Origin: Chloroflexota bacterium
GTDB taxonomy: Bacteria > Chloroflexota > UBA6077 > CF-72
Reading direction: 5' to 3'
Assembly (NCBI GenBank): GCA_019247135.1
Contig: JAFAPL010000812.1
Span: 1-7,420 of the forward strand
Length of the DNA stretch: 7,420 nt
Below, piece after piece: positions 1 to 6,697 of this stretch. Position 1 is the stretch's first letter. Each line of letters opens with the position of its first letter. The notes under the pieces were generated by a model that searched no databases, was not told the DNA's origin, and saw only the letters and a list, made by a program, of their open reading frames with translations. A program made the translations under genes and the position numbers.

Positions 1-1972
1 GTAACTGCGCCTCATTCGCAAGCGCCACACCGAGAGCCGGGCCGGTGTGGCCGTTCAACAACCCAGAGAGCGTCCGATCTGCCGCGCGCCATAGCCACAC
101 CTGCCCAGTGGACGTCCCCGCTACCAGCAATGCACCGTCACCACTGAGCGTCAGCGACACGGGCTGGCTGAACGCGTCGGACAGTACAGTGCGTTCGAGG
201 TGCGCGCCGGCCAGGCTGGCATCCGGTGCCTGTACCTCCGCCAGATAGGCTTGCCGAAGTGCCAGCCGCGACAAGTCCAGCCCGCGCATGTGGCCGCGCA
301 ACAGCCGAAGCAGGTTGACGACGTTCCCTGGACCATAGCCCTGGATGTCGAGGGGGCGACCTCGCCAGCTGTCGAGCAGCGCGATGAGCCGCTCCTCGGT
401 TGCACGACTGTCGCCGTGCTCCGTCAGCCGCTGCAGAATCGGCCCGCCGATCAGGCGCTCCTGGCTCTCGCGCACGTACTCCTTGGTTTGCGCCTGGATG
501 AGCGGCTGCTTCGCCAACAGATTCGGCTCGGACCGATCGATCTCCTCGGCCACGCCCTCCACCAGTTGCTCCGTCACGTACTCGAGTACCACCGAATGCA
601 GCGTGAATCCCCTGCCCTGACGGCTCTGCTCGAGCAGCGAGCGACGCCGCAACGTTTCCACGGCCGCGATGAGGTCGCCGCGGCTGACGCGTTGCCCCAC
701 ATCGTCAAACAGCTCACGTACCGTGCGCGGCTCGCGTTCGACTGCCAACCATCGCAGCAGTTCCTGCTCCAGCGCCGAAAGTCTTCGCTTGAGCTGAGCA
801 TCCAATATTGTCCGAATGCCGCGGTGGGCGACGCCGTAAGTGCTCGTGTTGTATTCGAGAAATTCAGCGATGCCGCCGTTGAACACCTGATGGATCGTGT
901 CGCCGACCACCTTCAGCGCCAGGCTATTGCCTCCGTAGCGGGCCACCAGGTGCGCCCACCCAACCTCGTCCCCGCTCAGCTGCTTGTCAATCAGCAGACT
1001 GCGGCTATCAGCGACACTGAGGCCGCCTAGCGTGAGCGTGCGGACGCCCGGGCTGCCTTTGAGCGGGACCAGCTCGCCCGGCTCCTCCCGACTGGTCACG
1101 AGGAGACAGCTGCGGTGCGTACGCTCGGCGATCGCTTGCAGGAGCGTCCCGTAGCCCTCGCATCCGAGTCGGTAGTCCCCCCGGCGCTCGCCAGCCTCGA
1201 GCAGGGTCTCGAAGTTGTCCAGCACGAGCAGACTGCGGCGCTCGCGCAACAGGTCCAGCAGGATCTGCAGACGCTCGGACGTGGTGCTCGAGGCAACGAG
1301 TTGCTGGTCCGACAAAAACCCGATCGCTCCCGCCAGCCACTCACTCGTCGCGGGCGCATCGCGCATATTGCGCCAGTACACGCGCTCGAAGCTCGGCGCC
1401 AGCTCGTACGCGACCTTCGCGGCGAGATACGTCTTGCCGATGCCGCCCAGTCCCTGTAGGGCGACCAGCCGACATTCGTCATCCACTACCCACCCGCGCA
1501 GGGTGGCCAGCTCCTCACCACGACCCACCAGGACGCGTGGGTCCGGAGCTTCCCCCCAGTCCTGGCGTCGCTCGGCAACGATCCCGGCGCCCACGCCCCC
1601 CGCCGATGGAGCCGTACTTCCATCCGCGGGACTGGCGTTCGCCATGGGCGGCGGCTCGCGTTGGGCCAACAGAGCGGCAAACCGCGCGTGGTCGAACGGC
1701 GCGCGCATGCGCGGCGCCTGCCGCTCGACGGCAGACCAGAGCGTCTGTGCCTCCGCCGCCTCGAAGCCAGGCGTCAGGGCGTGCGACTCCAGCAAAGCGA
1801 GCAAGAGCGCTTCCAATCGGTCCGCGCCTGGGTACGTGGCGCCCGCTTCCCAGTCCTGAACGGACCGCAAGCCAACCCCGGTTCGATCAGCTAATTGGCG
1901 TTGAGTGAGGCCGCTGCGCGCGCGATGCCGTAACAGCAGATTGTGGAACGCTTGGGACTGCGAGACGTCCAA
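1..1972 (-). CDS. HTH / NB-ARC (STAND) / WD40 protein, C-terminus cut by window edge
   Basis: The frame is open for 657 codons with no stop and runs off base 1. It is a predicted ATP-dependent signalling switch of the STAND (NLR-like) class, presumably cytoplasmic. Domains seen: an XRE-like helix-turn-helix (about residues 8-50, with LTQRQLADRTGV and SVQDWE); NB-ARC ATPase with P-loop GLGGIGKTY (174-182), Walker B LLVLDN (248-253), TSRE sensor (293-296) and GGNSLAL (347-353); LHSVVLEYVT (458-467) where plant NLRs carry MHD; a short pentapeptide-like stretch (about 561-597); then one WD40 blade (602-640) and the start of a second at GHTG (641). The start is TTG at 1970-1972: an in-frame TAG lies 27 bases upstream and no ATG or GTG occurs between, and the resulting N-terminus aligns with the paralogue upstream. 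It follows that paralogue by 32 bases and is probably co-transcribed and partly translationally coupled. The natural ligand and output are unknown. Confidence 0.9.
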   Translation of the reverse strand, partial: MDVSQSQAFHNLLLRHRARSGLTQRQLADRTGVGLRSVQDWEAGATYPGADRLEALLLALLESHALTPGFEAAEAQTLWSAVERQAPRMRAPFDHARFAALLAQREPPPMANASPADGSTAPSAGGVGAGIVAERRQDWGEAPDPRVLVGRGEELATLRGWVVDDECRLVALQGLGGIGKTYLAAKVAYELAPSFERVYWRNMRDAPATSEWLAGAIGFLSDQQLVASSTTSERLQILLDLLRERRSLLVLDNFETLLEAGERRGDYRLGCEGYGTLLQAIAERTHRSCLLVTSREEPGELVPLKGSPGVRTLTLGGLSVADSRSLLIDKQLSGDEVGWAHLVARYGGNSLALKVVGDTIHQVFNGGIAEFLEYNTSTYGVAHRGIRTILDAQLKRRLSALEQELLRWLAVEREPRTVRELFDDVGQRVSRGDLIAAVETLRRRSLLEQSRQGRGFTLHSVVLEYVTEQLVEGVAEEIDRSEPNLLAKQPLIQAQTKEYVRESQERLIGGPILQRLTEHGDSRATEERLIALLDSWRGRPLDIQGYGPGNVVNLLRLLRGHMRGLDLSRLALRQAYLAEVQAPDASLAGAHLERTVLSDAFSQPVSLTLSGDGALLVAGTSTGQVWLWRAADRTLSGLLNGHTGPALGVALANEAQL

Positions 1973-1978
1973 GGCACA

Positions 1979-1984
1979 CCCACC
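1979..1984 (-). promoter_or_regulatory. Weak ribosome binding site for the TTG-started STAND gene
   Basis: On the minus strand GGTGGG lies 6 bases before the TTG at 1970-1972. It is only a partial Shine-Dalgarno match, but it sits at the right spacing and supports the only possible start codon in this frame. Its first base overlaps the arm of an inverted repeat, so access to it could depend on RNA folding. Confidence 0.4.
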
Positions 1985-2022
1985 GTGACGTGGCCTAGTC
2001 TAGGTCACGCTCGCACGTCACG
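1984..2022. repeat. Cluster of GTGAC/GTCAC inverted repeats between the two STAND genes
   Basis: On the plus strand CGTGACG (1984-1990) is the inverse of both GTCACG (2004-2009) and CGTCACG (2016-2022). CCTAG (1994-1998) and CTAGG (2000-2004) form a second small palindrome inside. In the minus-strand transcript the two upstream CGTGAC copies could each pair with the single CGTCACG arm just before the ribosome site, giving two competing hairpins. It overlaps the last codons and TGA of the upstream gene. It could be an operator, a translational control element or chance; no function is established. Confidence 0.4.
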
Positions 2023-5000
2023 AGTAACTCCCGCATGGGTGGCCTCGTGCTCTACCGCACCCAACGCCAGCAGGTCCGCCCGCTGGGCCGGAGTGACGCC
2101 ACGTAGACCAGTAATGTTCAGCCGTTCGTATCGGCGGTCGCTCCGCAACGCACGTATACACGTACCACTGTGCCTGTCCCAGAGACGCACGGTTCCGTCC
2201 AGGCTGCCACTGGCCACCATGCCGCCGTCCGGTGACAGAGCGACCCCGAACACCGGACCCGTGTGTCCCTCGAGTGTCGCGAGCGCGGTTTGCTCACGTG
2301 CTGCCCACAGGCGAACCGTACGGTCAAAACTACCGCTCGCCAGCACACGCCCGTCAGCTGACAGCGCCACTGCCTGTACCAGGCCGGTGTGCCCCTCGAG
2401 TACGCCAACTCCAGTCCCCGCTGGCAGGTCCCACACCCTCACGGTGCCATCGAAGCTCGCGCTCGCGAGCAGCTTGTCGTCGCCACTGAGAGCGACCCCG
2501 TACACCGGGCCACCATGCCCGCGCAGGGTCGTCAGCGGTTCGGCACCTGGCGTCGCCCACAGCCTGATCGTGCCATCATCACCCGCGCTTACGAGCAGTC
2601 GCCCGTCCGCCGAAAGCGCAACACTCCAGACCGCGCTGGTGTGCCCCCGCAGCGTCGCGACCAATCGGCCGGTATGCAGCTCCCACAGCCTGATGGTTGC
2701 GTCCTCACTTGCACTGGCCAGCCATTGTCCGTCAGCCGAGAGCGCCACGCCCCAGACCGCACTGGCATGGCCGGACAGCGTTCGCACGCAGCGGCCGCTC
2801 TGGGTATCCCAGAGCTTGACAGTCCCGTCTTCGCTGCTGCTCGCGACGAGTTGCCCGACCTGTTCGAGCGCCACGCCCCAGACCCCACTTGCATGTCCGC
2901 CTAGTGCCGCCGTTAGGCGTCCAGTGAGTCCGTCCCATAGTTTGACTGTCCGGTCATTGCTCGCGCTGGCTACCAGTTGGCGGTCCGCGCTCAGCGCGAC
3001 GCTGCGCACGCCTGCGGTGTAGCCCTCGAGCGTGGCGATGAGCTGCCCACCTGGAGCCTCCCAGAGGGTCAGCGTGCCATCGTGGCTGCAGCTAACGATC
3101 ACTCGCCCGTCGCCGCTGAGCGCCATGGTGCCAACGCCGGCGGAGGATGCCTTCAATGAGAGGACAACCTGCCGGTCACGAACGTCCCAGAGTGTGACAG
3201 TGCCATCCTGATTGGCGGCCGCGACCAGTCCGCCGTCCGCGGATAGGGCTACCCGATACACAGGTCCCGCGTGTCGCTCCAGTGTGGCCAGCAGCTCTCC
3301 TTGTTCTCTAGCCCAGAGTTTCACCATGCCGTCGACTCCAGCGCTGGCCGCGAGTCGTCCGTCGGCTGACAGCGCGACACTGCGCACCGGTCCTGTGTGT
3401 GCGTTCAGTGTCACCAGCGGCTGTACGCGCTCGGCGGCCCATAGTCGGACCGTGCCGTCATCGGCGCCGCTGCCGATGACCGCGCCGTCCGCCGAAAGCG
3501 CCACCCCACGCACCATGTCCGTGTGCCCGATAAATGTGGCGATCGGATCGCCACTCACCGCGGACCACAGCCTCACCGTTGAATCCATTCCGGCGCTGAC
3601 TACCACCTGGCTGTCTGCTGAGAGCGCTACGTCCGGAACACTGCCGATATGTCCCCGGATCGTCACCGCCAACTGGCCAGTCTGGGTGTTCCACACCTTG
3701 ACGGTGCCATCCTCACTGCCGCTGGCCATCATTCTCCCGTCCGAGCTGAGCGCCAGGCCGTGAACGCCGCTGGTGTGAGCCTGGAGCGAAAGGAGCAACG
3801 TGCGATCCACGACCCGCCACAGATACAACTCGCCAGTTGCCGTGCCGACGGCGAGGTGTCCTCCGGCAGCACTCAGCGCGACCGAGGTGGGATGGTGGAA
3901 CGACTCGGTCAACACACTCTCCAGGAGCTCGGCGTCGGCAAGGCTGGCGGACTGCATATCCGTAGCCGCCAGGTAGGCGTCCCTGATGGTGATGCCGGAC
4001 AGGTCCAACCCGGACAGATCACCGCGCAGTAGCCGCAACAGGTTCACCACATTGCCTGGCCCATAGCCGTGTGCGGCGTCCGAGCCATGGCGCCACAGCT
4101 CGATCAGCTCCACCAGCAGCTGCTCGGTTCTGGATCCACCATGCACAGCTTTTAGCCGCTGCAAAATGGCCGCGCCGATCAGCAGCTCCTGCGAATGCCG
4201 AACATAGTCCTTAGCTTGTGCCTTGATCAATGCCTGTTCCACCAGGAGCAGGGGTGCGCCGGTCTCGATCTCATCCACGACGTCCTGAACGAGACGGTCG
4301 GTCACATACTCGAGCACCACCGACTGGAGGGTGAAGGTCGCCGCGCCAGAGCTGTCGGCGCGCTCCACCAGTGATCGGCGGCGTAGCGCCTCCACTGCGC
4401 CCAGCACGGTCCCGCGGCCGACGCGCGGGCCGAGGTCCGCCAGTAGAGTCCCAAGAGGCACCGCTTCGCGTGCCACTGCAAGCGCCTGGAGCACCTCCTG
4501 CTCGACTGGCGAGCTGCGTTCCACCTGCTCGAACAGGAGCTGGCGGATGTCGCCGAAAACACTACTATCACCAGCATCCTCCAGGAAGGTGCCGATTTCC
4601 CCTGCATAGAGCTCGCGGATTGTGTCGCTGACAACCTTCAGCGCCAGGGCATTGCCACCCAGGCGTGCAGTCAGCTCGGCCCACTGCTCGGTGGTGCCCT
4701 CGAGTTGCCGCGAGGCCAACAGCGCACGCACCTCATGGGCGCCGAGGCCCGCGAGCTGGAGTGTGCGCACGGGGGCCTCGCTGAGGATGGGCACTTCCGG
4801 TGGGGCCTCCCGGCTGGTGACGACAAAGCAGCTCTGATGCGAGGCTTCAGCGACGACCCGGAGCAAGCGGCCATATCCAGCCATGCCTTCGCGATAGCGT
4901 GCCTCTTGTTGGCCTGGCTCGATCAAGGCCTCGGCATTGTCAAGCACAACCAGACAGCGCCGGTCGCGGAGCAACTGGAGCAATAGCATGAGTCGCTCCG

Positions 5001-5688
5001 AGTCGCCCTGAGGTGGCACCAGCCGCTGCTCTGATAGGAAGCCGATTACACCCGCCAGCCAGTCCCCCGCGGGCGGAGCATCGCGGAGGCTGCGCCAATA
5101 GACACGGTCGAAGCTCGCGACCAGGTCATGGGCCAGTTTGGCAGACAGCGTGGTCTTGCCAATACCACCCATCCCCAGAACGACAACCAGTCGACACTCC
5201 GTATCGCGCAGCCAACCGCGCAGGAGCGCCAACTCATCGCTTCGACCTACAAAAGCGGTTGTGTCCGGCGCCTCGCCCCAATCTTGCCGACGCTCGACCG
5301 TGCGATCGAGAACTGACGGCACGCGTTCGTCGGACGCATGTTGTGGCACTGCCGGCCTGGCTGACTCGACAGGGTCGGCCAGCAGGCGCGCGAACCAGCC
5401 CTCATCGAACGGGGCGTGCGCATGCGGCGCCTCGCGCTGCACCGCGGTCGCCAGCGCACGCGCGTCGGCGGCCTCCCGGCCCTGGTCCAGGCCGTGTGTC
5501 TCCAGAAGCACCCGGATCAGCGCTTCCAACCGCTCGGCGGTGGGATACGTAATCCCGATCTCCCACTCCTGGACCGACCGCCGGTGAACGCCGACACGTT
5601 CGGCGAGCTCGCGCTGACTCAGGCCGCTGCGCCCGCGGAAACGCAACAGCAGGGTCCGAAACTGTTCGACAGGCTCCGAGGTGCTCAC
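2005..5688 (-). CDS. HTH / NB-ARC (STAND) / pentapeptide-like / 14-blade WD40 protein, complete (1227 aa)
   Basis: Predicted cytoplasmic STAND (NLR-like) ATPase switch. In order: XRE-type helix-turn-helix (about residues 8-50, LSQRELAERVGV and SVQEWE); linker; NB-ARC with P-loop GMGGIGKTT (172-180), Walker B LVVLDN (246-251), TSRE (291-294) and GGNALAL (344-350); LQSVVLEYVT (454-463) in the place of the plant MHD motif; helical region; pentapeptide-like stretch (about 557-595); WD40 blades (about 596-1182); tail YERLNITGL with AQRADLLALGAV (1187-1212). Similar tails occur in other HTH/NB-ARC/WD40 proteins as I remember them. No nuclease, protease, TIR or membrane effector is seen, so output through DNA binding is the simplest inference. 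The start is GTG at 5686-5688; no good Shine-Dalgarno is visible and no other in-frame ATG, GTG or TTG lies between the preceding gene's stop and this codon. It lies 44 bases after a small membrane-protein gene and 32 bases before a paralogue of the same design. Confidence 0.93.
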   Translation of the reverse strand: MSTSEPVEQFRTLLLRFRGRSGLSQRELAERVGVHRRSVQEWEIGITYPTAERLEALIRVLLETHGLDQGREAADARALATAVQREAPHAHAPFDEGWFARLLADPVESARPAVPQHASDERVPSVLDRTVERRQDWGEAPDTTAFVGRSDELALLRGWLRDTECRLVVVLGMGGIGKTTLSAKLAHDLVASFDRVYWRSLRDAPPAGDWLAGVIGFLSEQRLVPPQGDSERLMLLLQLLRDRRCLVVLDNAEALIEPGQQEARYREGMAGYGRLLRVVAEASHQSCFVVTSREAPPEVPILSEAPVRTLQLAGLGAHEVRALLASRQLEGTTEQWAELTARLGGNALALKVVSDTIRELYAGEIGTFLEDAGDSSVFGDIRQLLFEQVERSSPVEQEVLQALAVAREAVPLGTLLADLGPRVGRGTVLGAVEALRRRSLVERADSSGAATFTLQSVVLEYVTDRLVQDVVDEIETGAPLLLVEQALIKAQAKDYVRHSQELLIGAAILQRLKAVHGGSRTEQLLVELIELWRHGSDAAHGYGPGNVVNLLRLLRGDLSGLDLSGITIRDAYLAATDMQSASLADAELLESVLTESFHHPTSVALSAAGGHLAVGTATGELYLWRVVDRTLLLSLQAHTSGVHGLALSSDGRMMASGSEDGTVKVWNTQTGQLAVTIRGHIGSVPDVALSADSQVVVSAGMDSTVRLWSAVSGDPIATFIGHTDMVRGVALSADGAVIGSGADDGTVRLWAAERVQPLVTLNAHTGPVRSVALSADGRLAASAGVDGMVKLWAREQGELLATLERHAGPVYRVALSADGGLVAAANQDGTVTLWDVRDRQVVLSLKASSAGVGTMALSGDGRVIVSCSHDGTLTLWEAPGGQLIATLEGYTAGVRSVALSADRQLVASASNDRTVKLWDGLTGRLTAALGGHASGVWGVALEQVGQLVASSSEDGTVKLWDTQSGRCVRTLSGHASAVWGVALSADGQWLASASEDATIRLWELHTGRLVATLRGHTSAVWSVALSADGRLLVSAGDDGTIRLWATPGAEPLTTLRGHGGPVYGVALSGDDKLLASASFDGTVRVWDLPAGTGVGVLEGHTGLVQAVALSADGRVLASGSFDRTVRLWAAREQTALATLEGHTGPVFGVALSPDGGMVASGSLDGTVRLWDRHSGTCIRALRSDRRYERLNITGLRGVTPAQRADLLALGAVEHEATHAGVTRDVRA
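2143..3903 (-). repeat. WD40 array: 14 blades, 13 of exactly 42 codons (126 bp)
   Basis: Within the 1227-residue protein, residues 637-1182 divide into 13 consecutive units of 42 residues with no insertion or deletion, preceded by a more divergent first blade (about 596-636). The unit reads roughly GH(T/A)xxVxxVALSADGxxxASxxxDGTVxLW plus a 12-residue strand D segment. Blades 6 and 7 have lost the GH pair (RHAG, ASSA), and blade 9 has EQV in place of the usual SAD. Fourteen blades would fit two seven-bladed propellers. The units differ enough at the DNA level that this is not a fresh amplification. Confidence 0.92.
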
Positions 5689-5732
5689 GCCAGGCCGCGT
5701 TGCAAGACTGCTCGCGGGAAGCCGATCGTCCG

Positions 5733-5969
5733 CTAGTGGCCGACGCGCTTGGCGTAGGCATTGCGGCGAGTCGTGTACAGGTTGACCAGCAGCAGGCTCA
5801 TGAGCAGGACGAAGAGCAGCGGGCCGGCCGCATCACGCAGGTCCTCGCCGGCGAACGCCGACCAGGCAGCAGCGGCGGCGAAGAAGGCGACGAGCGTGCC
5901 GATGGCGATCTGACCGTCTTCGACGAGCAGGCCGTAGACCTGCTCCCAGGCTGCAAGCAATGTGTTCAT
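5733..5969 (-). CDS. Small two-helix membrane protein (78 aa)
   Basis: I do not recognise a named family. The protein has an amphipathic N-terminus, a first hydrophobic helix (about residues 20-40, rich in alanine), a short acidic loop (GEDLRD, 41-46), a second helix (about 47-66) and a positively charged tail (TRRNAYAKR), which suggests a hairpin in the inner membrane with the tail in the cytoplasm. The ATG at 5967-5969 has the best ribosome site in the window, so the start is secure. It begins 17 bases after the last base of the COG4280-type membrane gene, with its ribosome site touching that stop codon, so the two are very likely translated together and may form a complex. I have a weak recollection of similar small membrane proteins beside COG4280 genes elsewhere; this is unverified. 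Confidence 0.8.
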   Translation of the reverse strand: MNTLLAAWEQVYGLLVEDGQIAIGTLVAFFAAAAAWSAFAGEDLRDAAGPLLFVLLMSLLLVNLYTTRRNAYAKRVGH

Positions 5970-5977
5970 TGGATGTT

Positions 5978-5985
5978 CTCCTTCC
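5978..5985 (-). promoter_or_regulatory. Strong ribosome binding site before the 78-aa membrane gene
   Basis: On the minus strand GGAAGGAG lies 8 bases before the ATG at 5967-5969 and directly after the TAA of the upstream gene (5986-5988). It fixes the start of the small gene and suggests translational coupling. Confidence 0.8.
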
Positions 5986-6690
5986 TTAATACACAGGCTT
6001 GTTAGATGTTCCGAACGGCGACGCGGGCACCCTGTGGGCCACCAGCGCGAGCATGCGAACGGCGATCAGACTGACCAGGCACACGCCGGCGAGAATCAAC
6101 AACAGCGTGGCGTCACTGAACGGCCACGTAACCAGTAGCCCCTCGGCGCCCCAAAAGATGCCGAACGTCGTCAACATCGCCCCGACCACGAACTTCATGA
6201 AGTTCTCAGGCACGAAGCTGAGCGGCTTGTGGAGCACGGCGCCGGCGAACATCGTTACCACGAACGCGGCAACCGCTCCCAGAACCGCCGCCTGCAAGGC
6301 CAGTCCACCTTGTGCGCCCAGTGCGATCACGATGAAGGCAACTTCAAGTCCTTCGAGCAGGACCGCCTTGTACGAGAACCAGAAGCCGATGTTATCCCAG
6401 CGATTCATGCTGAGTCCCTGCGCGCGGAGCTCGGCAACCTCACGCTGGTAGATCAGCTCTTCGTCGTGGAGGGCGACGATACCGGCAAAACGCAGGAGGG
6501 TCTTGCGCAGCCAGCGCATGCCGAACAGGAGCAGCAGGATGCCGACGACGATGTGAAAACTCTGCGCGACCTGGTCGTGGAAGATGATGAGCGGCGTGCC
6601 AAACACACCGACGATGACGGTCAGGGTGCCCAGGCCAGCAGCGGTGCCCCAGATGGGCGAGCGCCAACCACGGGTATTGCCGGCGGCCAG
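5986..6690 (-). CDS. COG4280-type multi-pass membrane protein, 5' end missing
   Basis: The frame encodes about six membrane helices: around the start of the visible frame (TAAGLGTLTVIVGVFG), then, counting from the GTG at 6604-6606, about residues 16-33, 75-97, 101-124, 135-157 and 167-190. Motifs that match my memory of COG4280 are TRGWRS, LLLLFGMRWLRK, ALHDEE, LLEGLEVAFIV and ENFMKFVVGAML. The LEGLE motif recalls REGLE of FTR1/EfeU iron permeases, so ion transport is a reasonable guess, but the family is uncharacterised. Family-like sequence (LAAGNTRGWRS) starts right after an in-frame TGA at 6691-6693. Family members usually have one more N-terminal helix with a conserved acidic motif before this point. 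The only usable start is the GTG at 6604-6606, which has no Shine-Dalgarno and would discard 28 more residues of apparent family sequence. It is probably a truncated gene. It heads the minus-strand cluster, 17 bases before the small membrane gene. Confidence 0.75.
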   Translation of the reverse strand: MAAGNTRGWRSPIWGTAAGLGTLTVIVGVFGTPLIIFHDQVAQSFHIVVGILLLLFGMRWLRKTLLRFAGIVALHDEELIYQREVAELRAQGLSMNRWDNIGFWFSYKAVLLEGLEVAFIVIALGAQGGLALQAAVLGAVAAFVVTMFAGAVLHKPLSFVPENFMKFVVGAMLTTFGIFWGAEGLLVTWPFSDATLLLILAGVCLVSLIAVRMLALVAHRVPASPFGTSNKPVY

Positions 6691-6697
6691 TCACTCG
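6688..6697. other. Junction of two 5'-truncated divergent genes
   Basis: Minus-strand COG4280-like codons extend up to base 6690 and are followed by TGA (6691-6693). Plus-strand ChrB-like codons (LGGES) start at 6694. At most about 3 bases separate the two homologies, with no room for a promoter, a ribosome site or the missing N-termini. No flanking repeat, transposon end or target duplication is visible. A deletion that removed both gene starts and the space between them is the simplest explanation; a chimeric assembly is the main alternative. Confidence 0.6.

Noticed and set aside
200..1030. A 276-codon plus-strand open frame.
   Set aside because: It is antisense to the well-supported NB-ARC region of the truncated STAND gene, and its product shows no recognisable motif.
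1943..3763. Long plus-strand open frames (359 and 183 codons) opposite the WD40 array, with their own 42-residue periodicity.
   Set aside because: They are antisense to the WD40 repeats. The periodicity is that of the sense gene, the products are serine-, arginine- and proline-rich without any domain, and no ribosome site supports them.
2143..3780. Regularly spaced similar segments every 126 bases that could be mistaken for a CRISPR array.
   Set aside because: Both the similar and the variable parts are in one open frame and encode WD40 blades. The copies are too divergent and the period too long for CRISPR repeats.
5700..6005. A 101-codon plus-strand open frame across the small membrane gene.
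   Set aside because: The minus-strand gene here has a strong ribosome site and clear membrane helices. The plus-strand product is a low-complexity shadow.
6229..6693. A plus-strand open frame that would add about 155 residues to the front of the ChrB-like protein.
   Set aside because: This part is the exact antisense of the COG4280-like membrane gene, whose helices and motifs are clear. ChrB-like sequence begins only at 6694.
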